Positions 38,350-47,804 are shown, counted from the stretch's first letter. The stretch: 55,801 bases of DNA from Elusimicrobiota bacterium (GCA_016234805.1 JACRNU010000095.1:1-55801), one strand, 5' to 3'. Program-made: numbers and translations. The notes: generated by a model not told the origin, from the sequence alone.

Positions 38350-38378
38350 TTGACAATATGTCATTTCTGACATATACT
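38350..38378 (+). promoter_or_regulatory. HigBA promoter with built-in operator
   Basis: TTGACA (38350-38355), 17-bp spacer and TATACT (38373-38378). A perfect 8-bp inverted repeat ATATGTCA-TTTC-TGACATAT (38356-38375) fills the spacer and runs into the -10. This is an ideal position for autorepression by the HigA product. ATG 38387 is 8 nt past the -10. Confidence 0.8.
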
Positions 38379-38386
38379 CTTATTGA

Positions 38387-38719
38387 ATGAATGCGTCGGA
38401 TAAGCCGCTAGTCTGGTTGCATGGGGAGATCAAGACACCACCGTTCTCCAAGGAAGCGCGGCTTGAAGCAGGTTTTGTGCTTCGGCGCTTGCAGAAAGGA
38501 GAGAACCTGAACATGCCGCATTCAAGACCGCTGCCTTCGGTAGGCACGCATTGCCATGAGCTTCGAATTACTGATTCCCTGGCGAAGTGGCGCATTATCT
38601 ACCGAGTCGACCCGGATGCAATCGTGATCGCCGCCGTTTTTAAGAAGAAGACTCAGAGAACACCCAGGGGCGTAGTAGCTGTCAGCAAGGAACGCCTTAG
38701 GAGATACGACAATGCGTGA
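38387..38719 (+). CDS. HigB/Gp49-like toxin
   Basis: 110 residues. FSKEARLEAGFVLRRLQKGE, then LPSVGTHCHELRI, then WRIIYRVDPDAIVIAAVFKKKTQRTPR, is the phage Gp49/HigB-2-like RelE-fold toxin family. They cleave translated mRNA. The toxin precedes the antitoxin, the usual hig order, with an 8-nt overlap. The start is leaderless by promoter position. Intact. Confidence 0.82.
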   Translation: MNASDKPLVWLHGEIKTPPFSKEARLEAGFVLRRLQKGENLNMPHSRPLPSVGTHCHELRITDSLAKWRIIYRVDPDAIVIAAVFKKKTQRTPRGVVAVSKERLRRYDNA

Positions 38720-39047
38720 GGCAAAACGGCATAGATTGGAAGCTAAGGGCTGGAAAGTTGGCAACGCCAAGGACTTCTTGGCGTTGTCCGATCAAGAGGC
38801 AGAATATATCGAACTGAAACTCAAATTGGCCGAAGGACTGCGAAGCAAGCGTCGCCAACGCCGACTGGGGCAGACTGACCTTGCGAAACTGGTAAGATCA
38901 AGCCAGAGCCGCGTGGCAAAGATGGAGGCCGCCGACAATTCCGTCTCGATTGACTTGCTAATCCGCTCTCTCCTCGCACTCGGCATCTCCAATCCAGAGC
39001 TTGGCCGAATGATCGCACGATCGCATGCGCCACCGCCACCGCGCTAG
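38712..39047 (+). CDS. HigA-like antitoxin, XRE-type HTH
   Basis: 111 residues. The helix-turn-helix is LRSKRRQRRLGQTDLAKLVRSSQSRVAKMEAAD (about 41-73), and the C-terminal helices are SIDLLIRSLLALGIS. The N-terminal segment of about 40 residues probably binds the toxin. It likely represses the promoter through the inverted repeat at 38356-38375. No toxin-independent gene follows, and the lower-GC composition ends near 39060. The gap to 39137 holds no gene. Confidence 0.82.
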   Translation: MREAKRHRLEAKGWKVGNAKDFLALSDQEAEYIELKLKLAEGLRSKRRQRRLGQTDLAKLVRSSQSRVAKMEAADNSVSIDLLIRSLLALGISNPELGRMIARSHAPPPPR

Positions 39048-39136
39048 GCGAACGAGGCTGCAAACGATATGGTATCGTCGTGTGACTCTACTTCGTCGAC
39101 AACAGGAGACATAAGCGTCAGCACATTCATGGTTCC

Positions 39137-41110
39137 TCAGGCCGCGTCGAGGTCCTTGATCTCCTTGGCCAGGCCGCTGGAGAGGATGGGGAAGCGGCAC
39201 CAGGAGCGGGGGTCCACGTCCTGGTCGTCGAGGTGGAAGGACGGTGCGTAGCGCTCCCGCTTCCACTGGTTGCGGCACCAGAGGCTGAAGAAGCGGCCCA
39301 CCCACGTCTTGAGGTCCTCGGGCGTGTGCTCGGGGAACTTCTCCCGGACTTCGGCAAGGGCTTCGGCCGGCGAGCGCTTGTCGAGGATGAAGGCGCGCTG
39401 GATGGCGTCGAGCACGTCGTAGGGCATGAGGTCCTTCTCCGCGGCCTGCTTCGCTGAAGACGGCCGGAGTTCGGGCGTGGGCCTCTGGCTCGTCACGACG
39501 GAGAGCGCGGGGATGGGGCCGAGGCCTTCTGGCCCGGTCTTTTCGAGCCACTTGAGCCAGGAGAGAAGGAAGCATTTGTCCACTCCCCCGATGGGAGCGA
39601 GGCCTCCGCAGGTGTCGCCGTCCATGGTGGCGTAGCCGACTGAGGCTTCGGAGCGGTCGCTCGTGGCCAGGAGCAGGCTATCGCGCAGGTTGGCGAGGAG
39701 CCAGGCTCCCGGCCCGCGCGCCCGGGCCTGGATGTTCTGAAGGCTGATGTCGTCTTTCTCCCAGGTCAGCGGCCTGCCCACGGTCTTGGAAACCATGTCT
39801 GTGTAGGCCGTGACGATGGCGTTGACCTCCCACTCCATGAACTCGGCCCCGACGCCGGAAGCCACGGCGCGGGCAGCCGAACGGCTCGAGCTCGAGCTGT
39901 TGTCCGTGGCCTGGTAGACGCACACCAGCAGGGACTTGATGAGGGCCCTGCTGTCGGCCAGGGTTGCGGGGGGGAGATGGGGGAGCTTCTTAGAGAGCCC
40001 CTGGGGCCCGAGGCTCTCGGAAGCCAGGCGCAGGGCCAGGCCTGCCAGGCAGGTCACGGCGGTCGAATCCGCGCCCCCGCTCAGGGAGACCACGAAGCCC
40101 CTGGACCTGGACTTGCGCAGATAGTCGAAAAGGCCCAGGGCCACGGCCCTGCAGAACTCCTCCTCCTTGATGGAGGGGCCCGACTCCCAGCCCGCCAGAG
40201 GGAACGCTTGCGCCCGGGACTTGGGCTCAGGCAAGGAGAAGGCCCGGGTGACCAGTCCCGGGTCGGTCCCGGAGTGGGGCTTGAAGTTGGCCGAGCGCGC
40301 CTTGGCCATGCGGTTCTTGGTGAGGTCCGCGTCCGCCCAGGTCAGGGAGAAGTCGTCGAACCCGAAGCGTTTCCCAAAGGCCAGGACGCGGCCCTCCGAG
40401 GCCACGAGGCAGGTGCCGTCGTAGATGACGCGGCCGGACTCGTTGCCAAGCAGGTTGGCGTAGCAGTAGGCGGCGCCGAAGGCCCGGGAGCCCTCGGCCA
40501 CGAAGCGGCGCCGGGTCTCCTCCTTGCCGAAGGCGAAGTGGCTCGCGCTGGGGTTGAGGATGATGTCCGCGCCGCGCGCGGCCAGGTCGCCTCCGGGCCG
40601 GTCCGGGACCCAGGCCTCCTCGCATATCTCGAAGCCCACGCCCACCTCGCCGCACTTGAAGCAGAGGTCCCCGAAAGGAACGCTCTGGCCCCCGGCCGAG
40701 AGGGTGTCCACCGCTCCTTTGGTCCAGGGCTTGAACCAGCGGGGCTCGTAGTGGATGCCGTCCCCGGCCAGGTGCTTCTTGGCCGAGAGTCCCATGAGGG
40801 CGCCATCGCAGAGCAGGGCCGCGGCGTTGTAGAGCGCGCCCCCGTGGAAGACCGGCAGGCCCACGCCCACTGCGATGCCTTTGGTGGAGGGAAGGAGCTT
40901 CTGGAGCTGGGCCCAGGCGGTCTCGTGCACGAACTCGGCGTGGAAGCTGTCCTCGCACCCGTAGCCGGTGACGCACATCTCCGGCAGGCACAGCACCGAG
41001 ACGCCGGAGGCCTTGGCCGCCTCGATGGCGGCCAGGATCCGGGCAAGGTTGCCGTCCCAGTCGAACGGGACCTGGTTGAGGGCCGCGGCGCCGAGACGGA
41101 TCGCTTTCAC
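39137..41110 (-). CDS. nadE: Glutamine-dependent NAD+ synthetase
   Basis: 657 residues. Last step of NAD synthesis, amidating deamido-NAD with ammonia from glutamine. The N-terminal nitrilase-type glutaminase (1-300) shows CLPEMCVTGYGCED, KKHLAGDGIHYEPRWF and the catalytic Cys region GFEICEEAW. The synthetase domain shows VSLSGGADSTAV (the SGGxDS P-loop). The GTG start (41110) overlaps the nadA stop and uses a GGAGG inside nadA. Third in an alr-nadA-nadE operon. Length and motifs are normal. Confidence 0.93.
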   Translation of the reverse strand: MKAIRLGAAALNQVPFDWDGNLARILAAIEAAKASGVSVLCLPEMCVTGYGCEDSFHAEFVHETAWAQLQKLLPSTKGIAVGVGLPVFHGGALYNAAALLCDGALMGLSAKKHLAGDGIHYEPRWFKPWTKGAVDTLSAGGQSVPFGDLCFKCGEVGVGFEICEEAWVPDRPGGDLAARGADIILNPSASHFAFGKEETRRRFVAEGSRAFGAAYCYANLLGNESGRVIYDGTCLVASEGRVLAFGKRFGFDDFSLTWADADLTKNRMAKARSANFKPHSGTDPGLVTRAFSLPEPKSRAQAFPLAGWESGPSIKEEEFCRAVALGLFDYLRKSRSRGFVVSLSGGADSTAVTCLAGLALRLASESLGPQGLSKKLPHLPPATLADSRALIKSLLVCVYQATDNSSSSSRSAARAVASGVGAEFMEWEVNAIVTAYTDMVSKTVGRPLTWEKDDISLQNIQARARGPGAWLLANLRDSLLLATSDRSEASVGYATMDGDTCGGLAPIGGVDKCFLLSWLKWLEKTGPEGLGPIPALSVVTSQRPTPELRPSSAKQAAEKDLMPYDVLDAIQRAFILDKRSPAEALAEVREKFPEHTPEDLKTWVGRFFSLWCRNQWKRERYAPSFHLDDQDVDPRSWCRFPILSSGLAKEIKDLDAA

Positions 41111-42126
41111 TTTCCTCCTTCTGCTAGTTCGAACATCCTTTCCAGCGACTTCCGCGCCCGCTCCGCGACCTTGGGGTCCACCTCCACGACGCTGGCCCGG
41201 GCCGGCTTTTCGAGCACGGAGAGGACCCGCTCGAGGGTCACGGCCTTCATGTACGGGCACAGCCGGCACATGGGCAGGAACCGCTTGTCCGGGAACCGGG
41301 TGCGCGCGAGCTCGCCGAGGCCGCACTCGGTCACCAGCATGAAGTAAGGGGCGTTGGTGGATTCGACGTAGCGCAGCATGTCGCCCGTGCCGCCCACGAA
41401 ATCCACGACCGTGACGAGGCCCGGGCTGCACTCGGAGTGGGCGAGGATGCGCACTCCGGGGTACATCTGGCGGTAGAGGGAGACGGAGGACGCGTCGAAG
41501 CTGTCGTGGACGATGCAGGTCCCTTTCCAAAGGATGATGTCTTTGCCCGGGATCTTGCCGAGCTGCTTGGCGAGGTTCTGGCCCATGAGCATGTCGGGCA
41601 GGAAGATGACCTTGGGATGTTCGCGGTAGAGCTTCTCGAGGATGCGGCCCGCGTTGGCCGAGGTCACGATGACGTCGGACTCGGCCTTGACCGCCGCCGT
41701 GGTGTTGATGTAGGTCGCGACCGGCGCGCCCGGGTGGCGCGCCTTGACGCGCCGGATGTCCGCGGCCGTGATGCTCTCGGAGAGGGAGCAGCCTGCCTCG
41801 GGAGCGGGGAGCAGCACGGTCTTGCCGGGGCTCAGGATCTTGGCGGTCTCGGCCATGAAGCTCACTCCGCAGAACACGATGGTCCCGGCCTTGGACTCGG
41901 AGCAGAGCTTGGAGAGCTTGTAGGAGTCGCCGACGAAGTCCGCGATCCCGTGGATGACCTCGGGCCTCTGGTAGACGTGGACCGGGATGACGGCGTTCTT
42001 CTCGGCCTTGAGGGCCTTGATACGGACGATGAGGGAGGCGGCCTTCTCGAGTTCGGCGTCGGAATAGCCGAGGTCCGAGAGCCCTTTGGAGGAGAGCGCG
42101 GCAGCCTCGGCCGAGACCTCAGACAT
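41107..42126 (-). CDS. nadA: Quinolinate synthase
   Basis: 339 residues. A [4Fe-4S] enzyme that condenses iminoaspartate with DHAP in NAD synthesis. VFCGVSFMAETAKIL, then PDMLMGQNLAKQLG, HSECSPGL and MCRLCPYMKAVTLE carry the cluster cysteines and substrate residues. ATG 42126 overlaps the alr stop by several bases; a longer upstream frame would lie inside alr. Coupled to nadE. No nadB gene is in the window. Confidence 0.92.
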   Translation of the reverse strand: MSEVSAEAAALSSKGLSDLGYSDAELEKAASLIVRIKALKAEKNAVIPVHVYQRPEVIHGIADFVGDSYKLSKLCSESKAGTIVFCGVSFMAETAKILSPGKTVLLPAPEAGCSLSESITAADIRRVKARHPGAPVATYINTTAAVKAESDVIVTSANAGRILEKLYREHPKVIFLPDMLMGQNLAKQLGKIPGKDIILWKGTCIVHDSFDASSVSLYRQMYPGVRILAHSECSPGLVTVVDFVGGTGDMLRYVESTNAPYFMLVTECGLGELARTRFPDKRFLPMCRLCPYMKAVTLERVLSVLEKPARASVVEVDPKVAERARKSLERMFELAEGGK

Positions 42127-43186
42127 AGACCCTTGGGATGTGATGGCTGGCCGCGGTCCTGCGCACGGGCAGGGCCACGGCATCGCCCAACTTGGCACCC
42201 GGGCAGGAAGTGACGTCGAGCAGGGTGTGGCTGATGGCGCAGCGGCCGATGAAGGGGGCCTTCCGGCCGCGGAGCATGCCCCAGTAGTGGAAGCCCGAGC
42301 CCAGGCTGATGGCCCGCTGCGCGGGCGCCATGGTCAGGCCGTCGGAGTAGCCGACCGGCACCGTGGCCACGAGCATCCTGCGGGGCGCGACGTACTCGCT
42401 GGCGTAGCCGATGGAACAGCCCTTGGGGACCCGGCGCAGGGCGATGACCCGGGCGAGGAAGCGCCAGGGGCTCTTCAGGGGCGCCTTGTTCGATCTCGAC
42501 GGGTTGATGCCGTACAGGAGGTTGCCCGACCGCACCATGTCGTACTGGAAGTGCGGGAAGTCCATGAACACGGAACTGTTGGCCGCGTGGCACACGAGGC
42601 CCGGGTAGCGGAGCTTGAGGCCGGCCGCGATGCGGCCGAAGGAGCGGAGCTTCTCCTCGGCCTCGACCGAATTCTGGCCCGCGACATAGTCGATGTGGGC
42701 CGAGAGGCCCGCGAGCCTGATGCGCTTCAAGCCCGAGAGGCGGGCCAGGAACCCCTGGAGCTCCCCAGGGGGCAGGCCCCACCGGCCCAGGCCGAAGTCG
42801 AGGTCCAGGTGCACCGGGCAGGTTCCTCCCTTGCCCCGGAGCTTGGCCACCGCGGCGTGGAAGGCCCGGGCCTGCTTCAAGGTGTCGATGGTGGGGATGA
42901 GCTTGAGGGCCAGGGCTTCGCCGGCCTGCTCCGGCAGGACCGGGGAGAGAAGGTGCACCGGAGCCCGGATGCCGGCCCGGCGCAGGGACGCGGCCTCCTC
43001 CACGGTGAGCACTCCAAGGCAATGCGCCCCGCTCTCGAGCGCGGCAGGGGCGATCTTGGCCGCGCCATGGCCGTAGCCGTCGGCCTTGACCACGGCCATG
43101 AGCCGGACACCACGGCCGAGCCTGGAAAGGACCCAGGCCGTGTTGCGGCGGACCGCGTCAAGGTCGATCTCGATCCACTTGAGCAT
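42119..43186 (-). CDS. alr: Alanine racemase
   Basis: 355 residues. PLP enzyme making D-Ala for Ddl. VVKADGYGHGA holds the PLP lysine, HLDLDFGLGRWGLPP and NSSVFMDFPHFQYDMVRSGNLLYG are family blocks, and IGYASEYVAP gives the second catalytic Tyr region. First gene of the operon; TGA-TAGAAT (extended -10, 43196-43201) lies 9 nt upstream, so the mRNA is leaderless. Grouping with NAD genes is by operon only. Confidence 0.92.
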   Translation of the reverse strand: MLKWIEIDLDAVRRNTAWVLSRLGRGVRLMAVVKADGYGHGAAKIAPAALESGAHCLGVLTVEEAASLRRAGIRAPVHLLSPVLPEQAGEALALKLIPTIDTLKQARAFHAAVAKLRGKGGTCPVHLDLDFGLGRWGLPPGELQGFLARLSGLKRIRLAGLSAHIDYVAGQNSVEAEEKLRSFGRIAAGLKLRYPGLVCHAANSSVFMDFPHFQYDMVRSGNLLYGINPSRSNKAPLKSPWRFLARVIALRRVPKGCSIGYASEYVAPRRMLVATVPVGYSDGLTMAPAQRAISLGSGFHYWGMLRGRKAPFIGRCAISHTLLDVTSCPGAKLGDAVALPVRRTAASHHIPRVYV

Positions 43187-43241
43187 GACGAGACGATTCT
43201 ATCACTATTGGCGCGGCTGACGCACTCGGAGCGCAGGTTTG

Positions 43242-43247
43242 TATAAT
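43242..43247 (+). promoter_or_regulatory. -10 box TATAAT of the membrane-TPR gene
   Basis: TATAAT (43242-43247) is 8 nt before ATG 43256. The divergent alr promoter (TAGAAT on the minus strand, 43201-43196) lies 41 bp away, so both genes appear to be read leaderless from one short intergenic region. Confidence 0.5.
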
Positions 43248-43255
43248 GGACGTGC

Positions 43256-45532
43256 ATGGCTGTCCCGTCTTTGCCGCGTTCTCCGCGCTTTCTCCTGGCT
43301 ATGGGCCTGGCAGCGTGGCTGGGGTCTTGCGGCTTCTTCCTCGTCCGGGGCCGGGGGCTTCTGCCTCCCCAAGACCAGGATCAGACCCCCCAGGTCGCGG
43401 CGGACTACGCTGCGCGCGGCGCGTCGTTCATCCACGGCGTTCCCAGCGTCCCGGACCTGCACATGAACCTGCCCTTGTCCACGGTCTGGGCCGGCCTGGC
43501 CTTCGACCAATGGGGCGCTTCTTTGCGCAGCTACAAGACCGCGGTCCTGGCCTGCCTCCTCGTCCTGCTCGCAGCGGTCTGCGTGGTGCTGTGCCCCTCG
43601 TCTCCCTGGCCTCTCCCGGCCGCGGTCCTGCTGCTAGGCCTGTGCCTGTCCCCTGATTTCCTCGTCTATCCCCAGCTTGAATATGCGTTCCTGGTCCTGC
43701 TCGCTGCCGGGCTCATGGTCTGGCGGAGCCGGGTGCCTTCATGGGGAGCAAGCCTGGTCTTGAGCCTGGCAGTGGGGACGAGCCTGTTGTTCCGGTCCCC
43801 GCTGGTCTTCTTCCCGCCCCTTCTGGCGTTGGAGGAATGGCTCAGGACCAAGAAGAAGACCTCGGTGGAGAAGGGCCTCACGCCTTATTGGAAACATGCG
43901 GCCATCCTCTGCGTGGCGCCGTATCTCTTCCTGCTGCCCTGGGCGCGGATGAACTGGGTCCAGCGGCGCCAGGTCATCTTGCTGGAGGGGGGGCAGGCTT
44001 CGACCAATGTCGTGGCCGGGGCCTTGGGCTTGACCCAGACCATCGAAGGGGACTGGAGCAAGCTGGTGGACCCAGGAGTGGATAGCGGCGACCCTGGAGC
44101 GGTCATGGCCTGGGCCGCGCAAGAAGTGGGCAGGCATCCACTGCGGTACCTCGAATCCTATGCCCGCAGGATACACCTCTGCCTGAGCCGGTTCCCGTTG
44201 CTGTGGTTCCTGGCCTTGGTCTCCTGGTGGCGGTTCCGGGACAGGCCCGGGCCGCGCCAGACAGGACTCCTTGCCGCGTATTTCGTGCTCCTTCATTGCG
44301 CGATGGCAGTGGACCTGAGGTACCTGACCCCGGTCTGGCCGCTTCTGGCCGTGCTGGCCGCGTGCCTGGCTGAGCTTCCCTGGCGGACCAGCATCACCCC
44401 TGGCAGGGCAGGGAGTGGAAACAGGCCGGCGGTCCTGTCAGGACTATCCGTCCTGCTGGCCGGGCTGTTCTTGGTCCTCGGCCTGGCTGCCTACACTTCG
44501 GCCAAGGTCTGGGCCATGGCTGAGGCTCCGGCCCTGCCTTGGAGCGAAGAGGCCTGGGCTAAGGCTCTGGCCGCAAGGCCGCGATCCGCCTGGCTTCTGG
44601 CTGAGCGGGCGGGACAGAAGCTCAAGCAGGGCGATGCCGAGTCCGCTGTGCCGGACCTCGAGGAGGCCGGCAGCCTGCGGCCTGACCGGGTGGACTATGC
44701 CCTGGACCTGGCCTGGGCCCGGGGACTGCGGAGCAAAGGCGGGTTCCCTCTGGACTGGAGCCTGCCTTCCACGGTGGTCGATTACCGCGTCAAGATGGCG
44801 TTCCACCTGTACCGCGGCCACGCCTTCTCGCTCCAAGGCCGCCGCGAAGCCGCCCAAGACGAGATCGCGCGCGCCAAGCGGATCTTCACGGCCACGGTCT
44901 GGGTGCACGGAAGCGAGAACGCGCCGGCGGAACGCGAGAGGATCCTGCAGGAGATCCTCGTGTCCCGGGACCAGAGGTTCGGCGAGGCTGCCATGGAGGC
45001 TGTGGCCGGCCTCGGGACCCGGGAGGCCCTGGCGTTCTGCCGTGAGGTGGCCCGGGTCGCGCCTTCGGCTGAACAGCGCTGTCTTGGCATCATCGAGGCG
45101 GCTGCGGACCATGACCCGGCCTTCGCGGCTTCGTCCGCGAAAAAATCGGACTCAGCCGCTCTGGCCCCGGCTGTGCGTCACCGCCTGGCCCTCTTGCGCC
45201 AGCGGCTCGGCGACTACCGGGGCGCGGTCGCCATCCTCAAGGACCTGGTCAGGCGGGAACCTTTCCAGGGCCTCTACTTCAGCGACCTTGGGGTCAACGA
45301 GTTCCTGGCCGGTTCGCAGGCCGACGCTGTCTCCCACCTCAGGAAAGCCATTGAGCTCTCACCTGACCGGCTGGCGCCTTATGCCTCCCTGGGCGCGGTC
45401 TACAGCCGGCAGGGCAAGACCCGTGAGGCGGCCGAGGTCTATGACCAGGCCCTGGCTGTCTCCGGGAAGGTTCGGGACCCCCGGGTACGCGACGACATCG
45501 TCAAGGCCCGTCATCTGGCGGGTCAGCCCTGA
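43256..45532 (+). CDS. Polytopic membrane protein with C-terminal TPRs (GT-C-like)
   Basis: 758 residues. About ten hydrophobic helices fill residues 10-420 with HMNLPLSTVWAG near the N-terminus and RYLESYARRIHL and DLRYLTPVWPLLAVL later, the layout of ArnT/PMT-type glycosyltransferases. The expected Asp pair in the first loop is not obvious. The C-terminal 300 residues are TPR-like (SVPDLEEAG..., DYRGAVAILKDLV, DAVSHLRKAIELSPDRLAPYASLGAVY). It is followed by an outer-membrane protein 42 nt downstream. Function unknown; glycan transfer is a guess from the fold. Confidence 0.65.
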   Translation: MAVPSLPRSPRFLLAMGLAAWLGSCGFFLVRGRGLLPPQDQDQTPQVAADYAARGASFIHGVPSVPDLHMNLPLSTVWAGLAFDQWGASLRSYKTAVLACLLVLLAAVCVVLCPSSPWPLPAAVLLLGLCLSPDFLVYPQLEYAFLVLLAAGLMVWRSRVPSWGASLVLSLAVGTSLLFRSPLVFFPPLLALEEWLRTKKKTSVEKGLTPYWKHAAILCVAPYLFLLPWARMNWVQRRQVILLEGGQASTNVVAGALGLTQTIEGDWSKLVDPGVDSGDPGAVMAWAAQEVGRHPLRYLESYARRIHLCLSRFPLLWFLALVSWWRFRDRPGPRQTGLLAAYFVLLHCAMAVDLRYLTPVWPLLAVLAACLAELPWRTSITPGRAGSGNRPAVLSGLSVLLAGLFLVLGLAAYTSAKVWAMAEAPALPWSEEAWAKALAARPRSAWLLAERAGQKLKQGDAESAVPDLEEAGSLRPDRVDYALDLAWARGLRSKGGFPLDWSLPSTVVDYRVKMAFHLYRGHAFSLQGRREAAQDEIARAKRIFTATVWVHGSENAPAERERILQEILVSRDQRFGEAAMEAVAGLGTREALAFCREVARVAPSAEQRCLGIIEAAADHDPAFAASSAKKSDSAALAPAVRHRLALLRQRLGDYRGAVAILKDLVRREPFQGLYFSDLGVNEFLAGSQADAVSHLRKAIELSPDRLAPYASLGAVYSRQGKTREAAEVYDQALAVSGKVRDPRVRDDIVKARHLAGQP

Positions 45533-45574
45533 CCCTGTTCTCAGAAAGTTAATCAATATCTGCCATGCTTTGTT

Positions 45575-46309
45575 GTGGCCTGGCGAAAGCTTTCGCGGCT
45601 GTTCTGCGGCCTTTGCTGCAGTCTGCTCCTGCCTCAAGCCGCGGGAGCCGCTGTTGAAGAAGAATTCGACGTCAGTCTCAACCCGGGAATCATCTACCCC
45701 TTTCTCGACAGCCAGGGCGCCATCAGGAAATCCTTCGCCTTGGGCCTGGCCGCGGACTGGTGGTTCGTGGACTTCCTCTCCATCGGCATGGAACTTCAGC
45801 AGGTGCTGGGGCACAAGGTCCCGGCCACGCCCAAAGCCCTGTTCAGGCCCGACCCCATGCTCGATTGGGATCGCGCTCAAAGGGACCTGCGCGCCCTTCT
45901 GAACAAGGAGAATCAGGGCTATACGATCTCGCCGGACTTCAGCGGGAACCTGGTCCGCAAGGGCTTCTATTTCGCGCCGAACCTCAAGTTCGGGAAGTCT
46001 GTGGATGGTTTCCGCTCGGTCCAGCGGTACTACGTCTCCCTCGGGGCAGGGATGTACCACAACGAACTCACCGGCTCGTTATCCTTCAAGGGCAGCTATG
46101 CGGACGGCAGTGCATTCAGCAAGACCTTGCGCATCGAACGGGTGCGGCGCGAAGACCTGGGCGTGAGCATCGGAGTCGGCTTCCTGATGCACGGGATCGA
46201 CTCGAGATTCGTATGGGGGATGGACCTGCGCTACTACCGCATCATGCGCGACAACTATCCGCCGGACATCTTCCTGAGCCCTTCCTTCCGCTTCGGCCGC
46301 AAGTTCTAA
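45575..46309 (+). CDS. Exported outer-membrane beta-barrel protein
   Basis: 244 residues from GTG 45575. Signal peptide (MAWRKLSRLFCGLCCSLLLPQAAGA). Alternating hydrophobic strands, many aromatic residues and a terminal aromatic (LSPSFRFGRKF) match a small OmpW/OmpA-like beta-barrel. It lies 42 nt after the membrane-TPR gene and ends 10 bp before the convergent CoA-transferase. No more specific assignment is possible. Confidence 0.7.
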   Translation: MAWRKLSRLFCGLCCSLLLPQAAGAAVEEEFDVSLNPGIIYPFLDSQGAIRKSFALGLAADWWFVDFLSIGMELQQVLGHKVPATPKALFRPDPMLDWDRAQRDLRALLNKENQGYTISPDFSGNLVRKGFYFAPNLKFGKSVDGFRSVQRYYVSLGAGMYHNELTGSLSFKGSYADGSAFSKTLRIERVRREDLGVSIGVGFLMHGIDSRFVWGMDLRYYRIMRDNYPPDIFLSPSFRFGRKF

Positions 46310-46318
46310 CGGCACCGT

Positions 46319-47683
46319 CTATAGGTAGCCGAGCTTGCGCGCCTGGTTCTTGAGTTCTGCGCGGTGGTCGGGATGGGCGATGGCGACGAGGTTGTTCGTC
46401 CTCTCCCGGACGGTCCGGCCCCGCATGTACGCGACGCCGTGTTCGGTGACCACATGGTCGCAGTCGGCGCGGTGCAGGGTCACGGCAGCGCCAAGGGGCA
46501 GGGTCGCTACGATGGCGCTCAAGGTCCCGTTCTTGGCGGTCGAAGCCACCGCGATGATGGACTTGCCCAGGCCGTCGTAGGCCTCCTTGGCGCCCACAGC
46601 CGTGTCCGTCTGTCCTCCGGTGCCCGAGTACTGTAATGGGCCGATGGACTCGCTGGCCACCTGGCCGGTCAAGTCCACCATGAGGCAGGTGTTGATGGAG
46701 GTCATGCGTGAGTTCTGCCGCAGGATCGCCGGGTCGTTGACCCAGGAGCCGCGGCGGAACTCGACCGCCGGGTTCTCGTGGAGCCAGTCATACAGTTTCC
46801 GCGATCCCATGGCAAAGGTGGTGACGAACTTATCCTTGCACAATGTCTTGCGTCTGTTCGTGACCACCCCTGCTTCGTAGAGCTCCATCATGGAGTCCAC
46901 CATCATCTCGGTGTGCACGCCCAGGTCTTTCTTGCCTTTCAGGGCCAGGGCCGCGGCATTGGGGATGCCGCCGATCCCGAGCTGGACCGTGGCCCCGTCC
47001 GGCACGAGTTCCGCGATGTGCCTGCCGATGGCCATGTCCGTCTCGGACGGCTGGGGCGAGGGCAGGGTCGGGACCTCGCTGTCGTTCTCCACGAAGAGGT
47101 CCGCGTCGCGGACATGGAGGTGGGTGTCGCCGAAGGTGCGGGGCAGGTTCCTGTTGACCTCGAGCACCACCGTGTCCGCGGCCTCGATGATGTCCTTCTC
47201 GTAGGTGATGCCCAGGGACAGGGACACGAACCCGTGCCGGTCCGGCGGGGTGCAGGTGCCGAAGAAGATGTCGGGCTTGCGGGCATGGATGCGGTCCAAG
47301 GCGGCCCGGTGCAGCATGTTCGGCACATAGGTCACGGTGCCCGTGCCCGCGGAGAGGGCCGCGCGCGCGCCCGGAGCGTGGAACCACGATGCCAGCTCGA
47401 AGCGGCCCTTCATCTCAGGCTTGGTGAAGAACTCGTAGGGCTTCAAGGTCAGGACCGAGAAGACCCGGACATCCTCCACCTGGTCCGCCACGGCATGGAA
47501 CCGGCTCATGCAGGCCTGGGGCTCGGAAGCGCACTGGGCCACGACGACATCGAATCCCGATTCGATCCTGGAGACCGCCTCGTCCACGGTCGCGACTTTG
47601 CCGCGGTATTCCTTTTCCCAAGACCGACCTGCTTCAGGCATTGGGGCGGATCGTTCCTTTTTGACTATGGTTGCGAGTGACAT
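46319..47683 (-). CDS. Acetyl-CoA hydrolase/CoA-transferase family protein
   Basis: 454 residues with a GGAGG ribosome site before ATG 47683. Family blocks: IFFGTCTPPDRHGFVSLSLG, VQLGIGGIPNAAALAL, LGVHTEMMVDSM (the Glu forms the CoA thioester adduct in this family) and TGQVASESIGPLQYSGTGGQ. It resembles 4-hydroxybutyrate/succinyl-CoA:acetate CoA-transferases (Cat2-like). It shares direction with a KAS III-like enzyme, an SDR reductase and a TetR regulator, suggesting a short-chain acyl-CoA pathway. The exact substrate cannot be told. Confidence 0.85.
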   Translation of the reverse strand: MSLATIVKKERSAPMPEAGRSWEKEYRGKVATVDEAVSRIESGFDVVVAQCASEPQACMSRFHAVADQVEDVRVFSVLTLKPYEFFTKPEMKGRFELASWFHAPGARAALSAGTGTVTYVPNMLHRAALDRIHARKPDIFFGTCTPPDRHGFVSLSLGITYEKDIIEAADTVVLEVNRNLPRTFGDTHLHVRDADLFVENDSEVPTLPSPQPSETDMAIGRHIAELVPDGATVQLGIGGIPNAAALALKGKKDLGVHTEMMVDSMMELYEAGVVTNRRKTLCKDKFVTTFAMGSRKLYDWLHENPAVEFRRGSWVNDPAILRQNSRMTSINTCLMVDLTGQVASESIGPLQYSGTGGQTDTAVGAKEAYDGLGKSIIAVASTAKNGTLSAIVATLPLGAAVTLHRADCDHVVTEHGVAYMRGRTVRERTNNLVAIAHPDHRAELKNQARKLGYL

Positions 47684-47804
47684 CTCCCCCTCCCTACGAA
47701 TCAGGCATCATCAAGCCCCGGGCCATTGACGGGCAGGGCATGAAGAGAATTATTGAACACGCTCGAATCCTTTGTTTTCGGAAAAATAGCGACGTATTTT
47801 CAAT

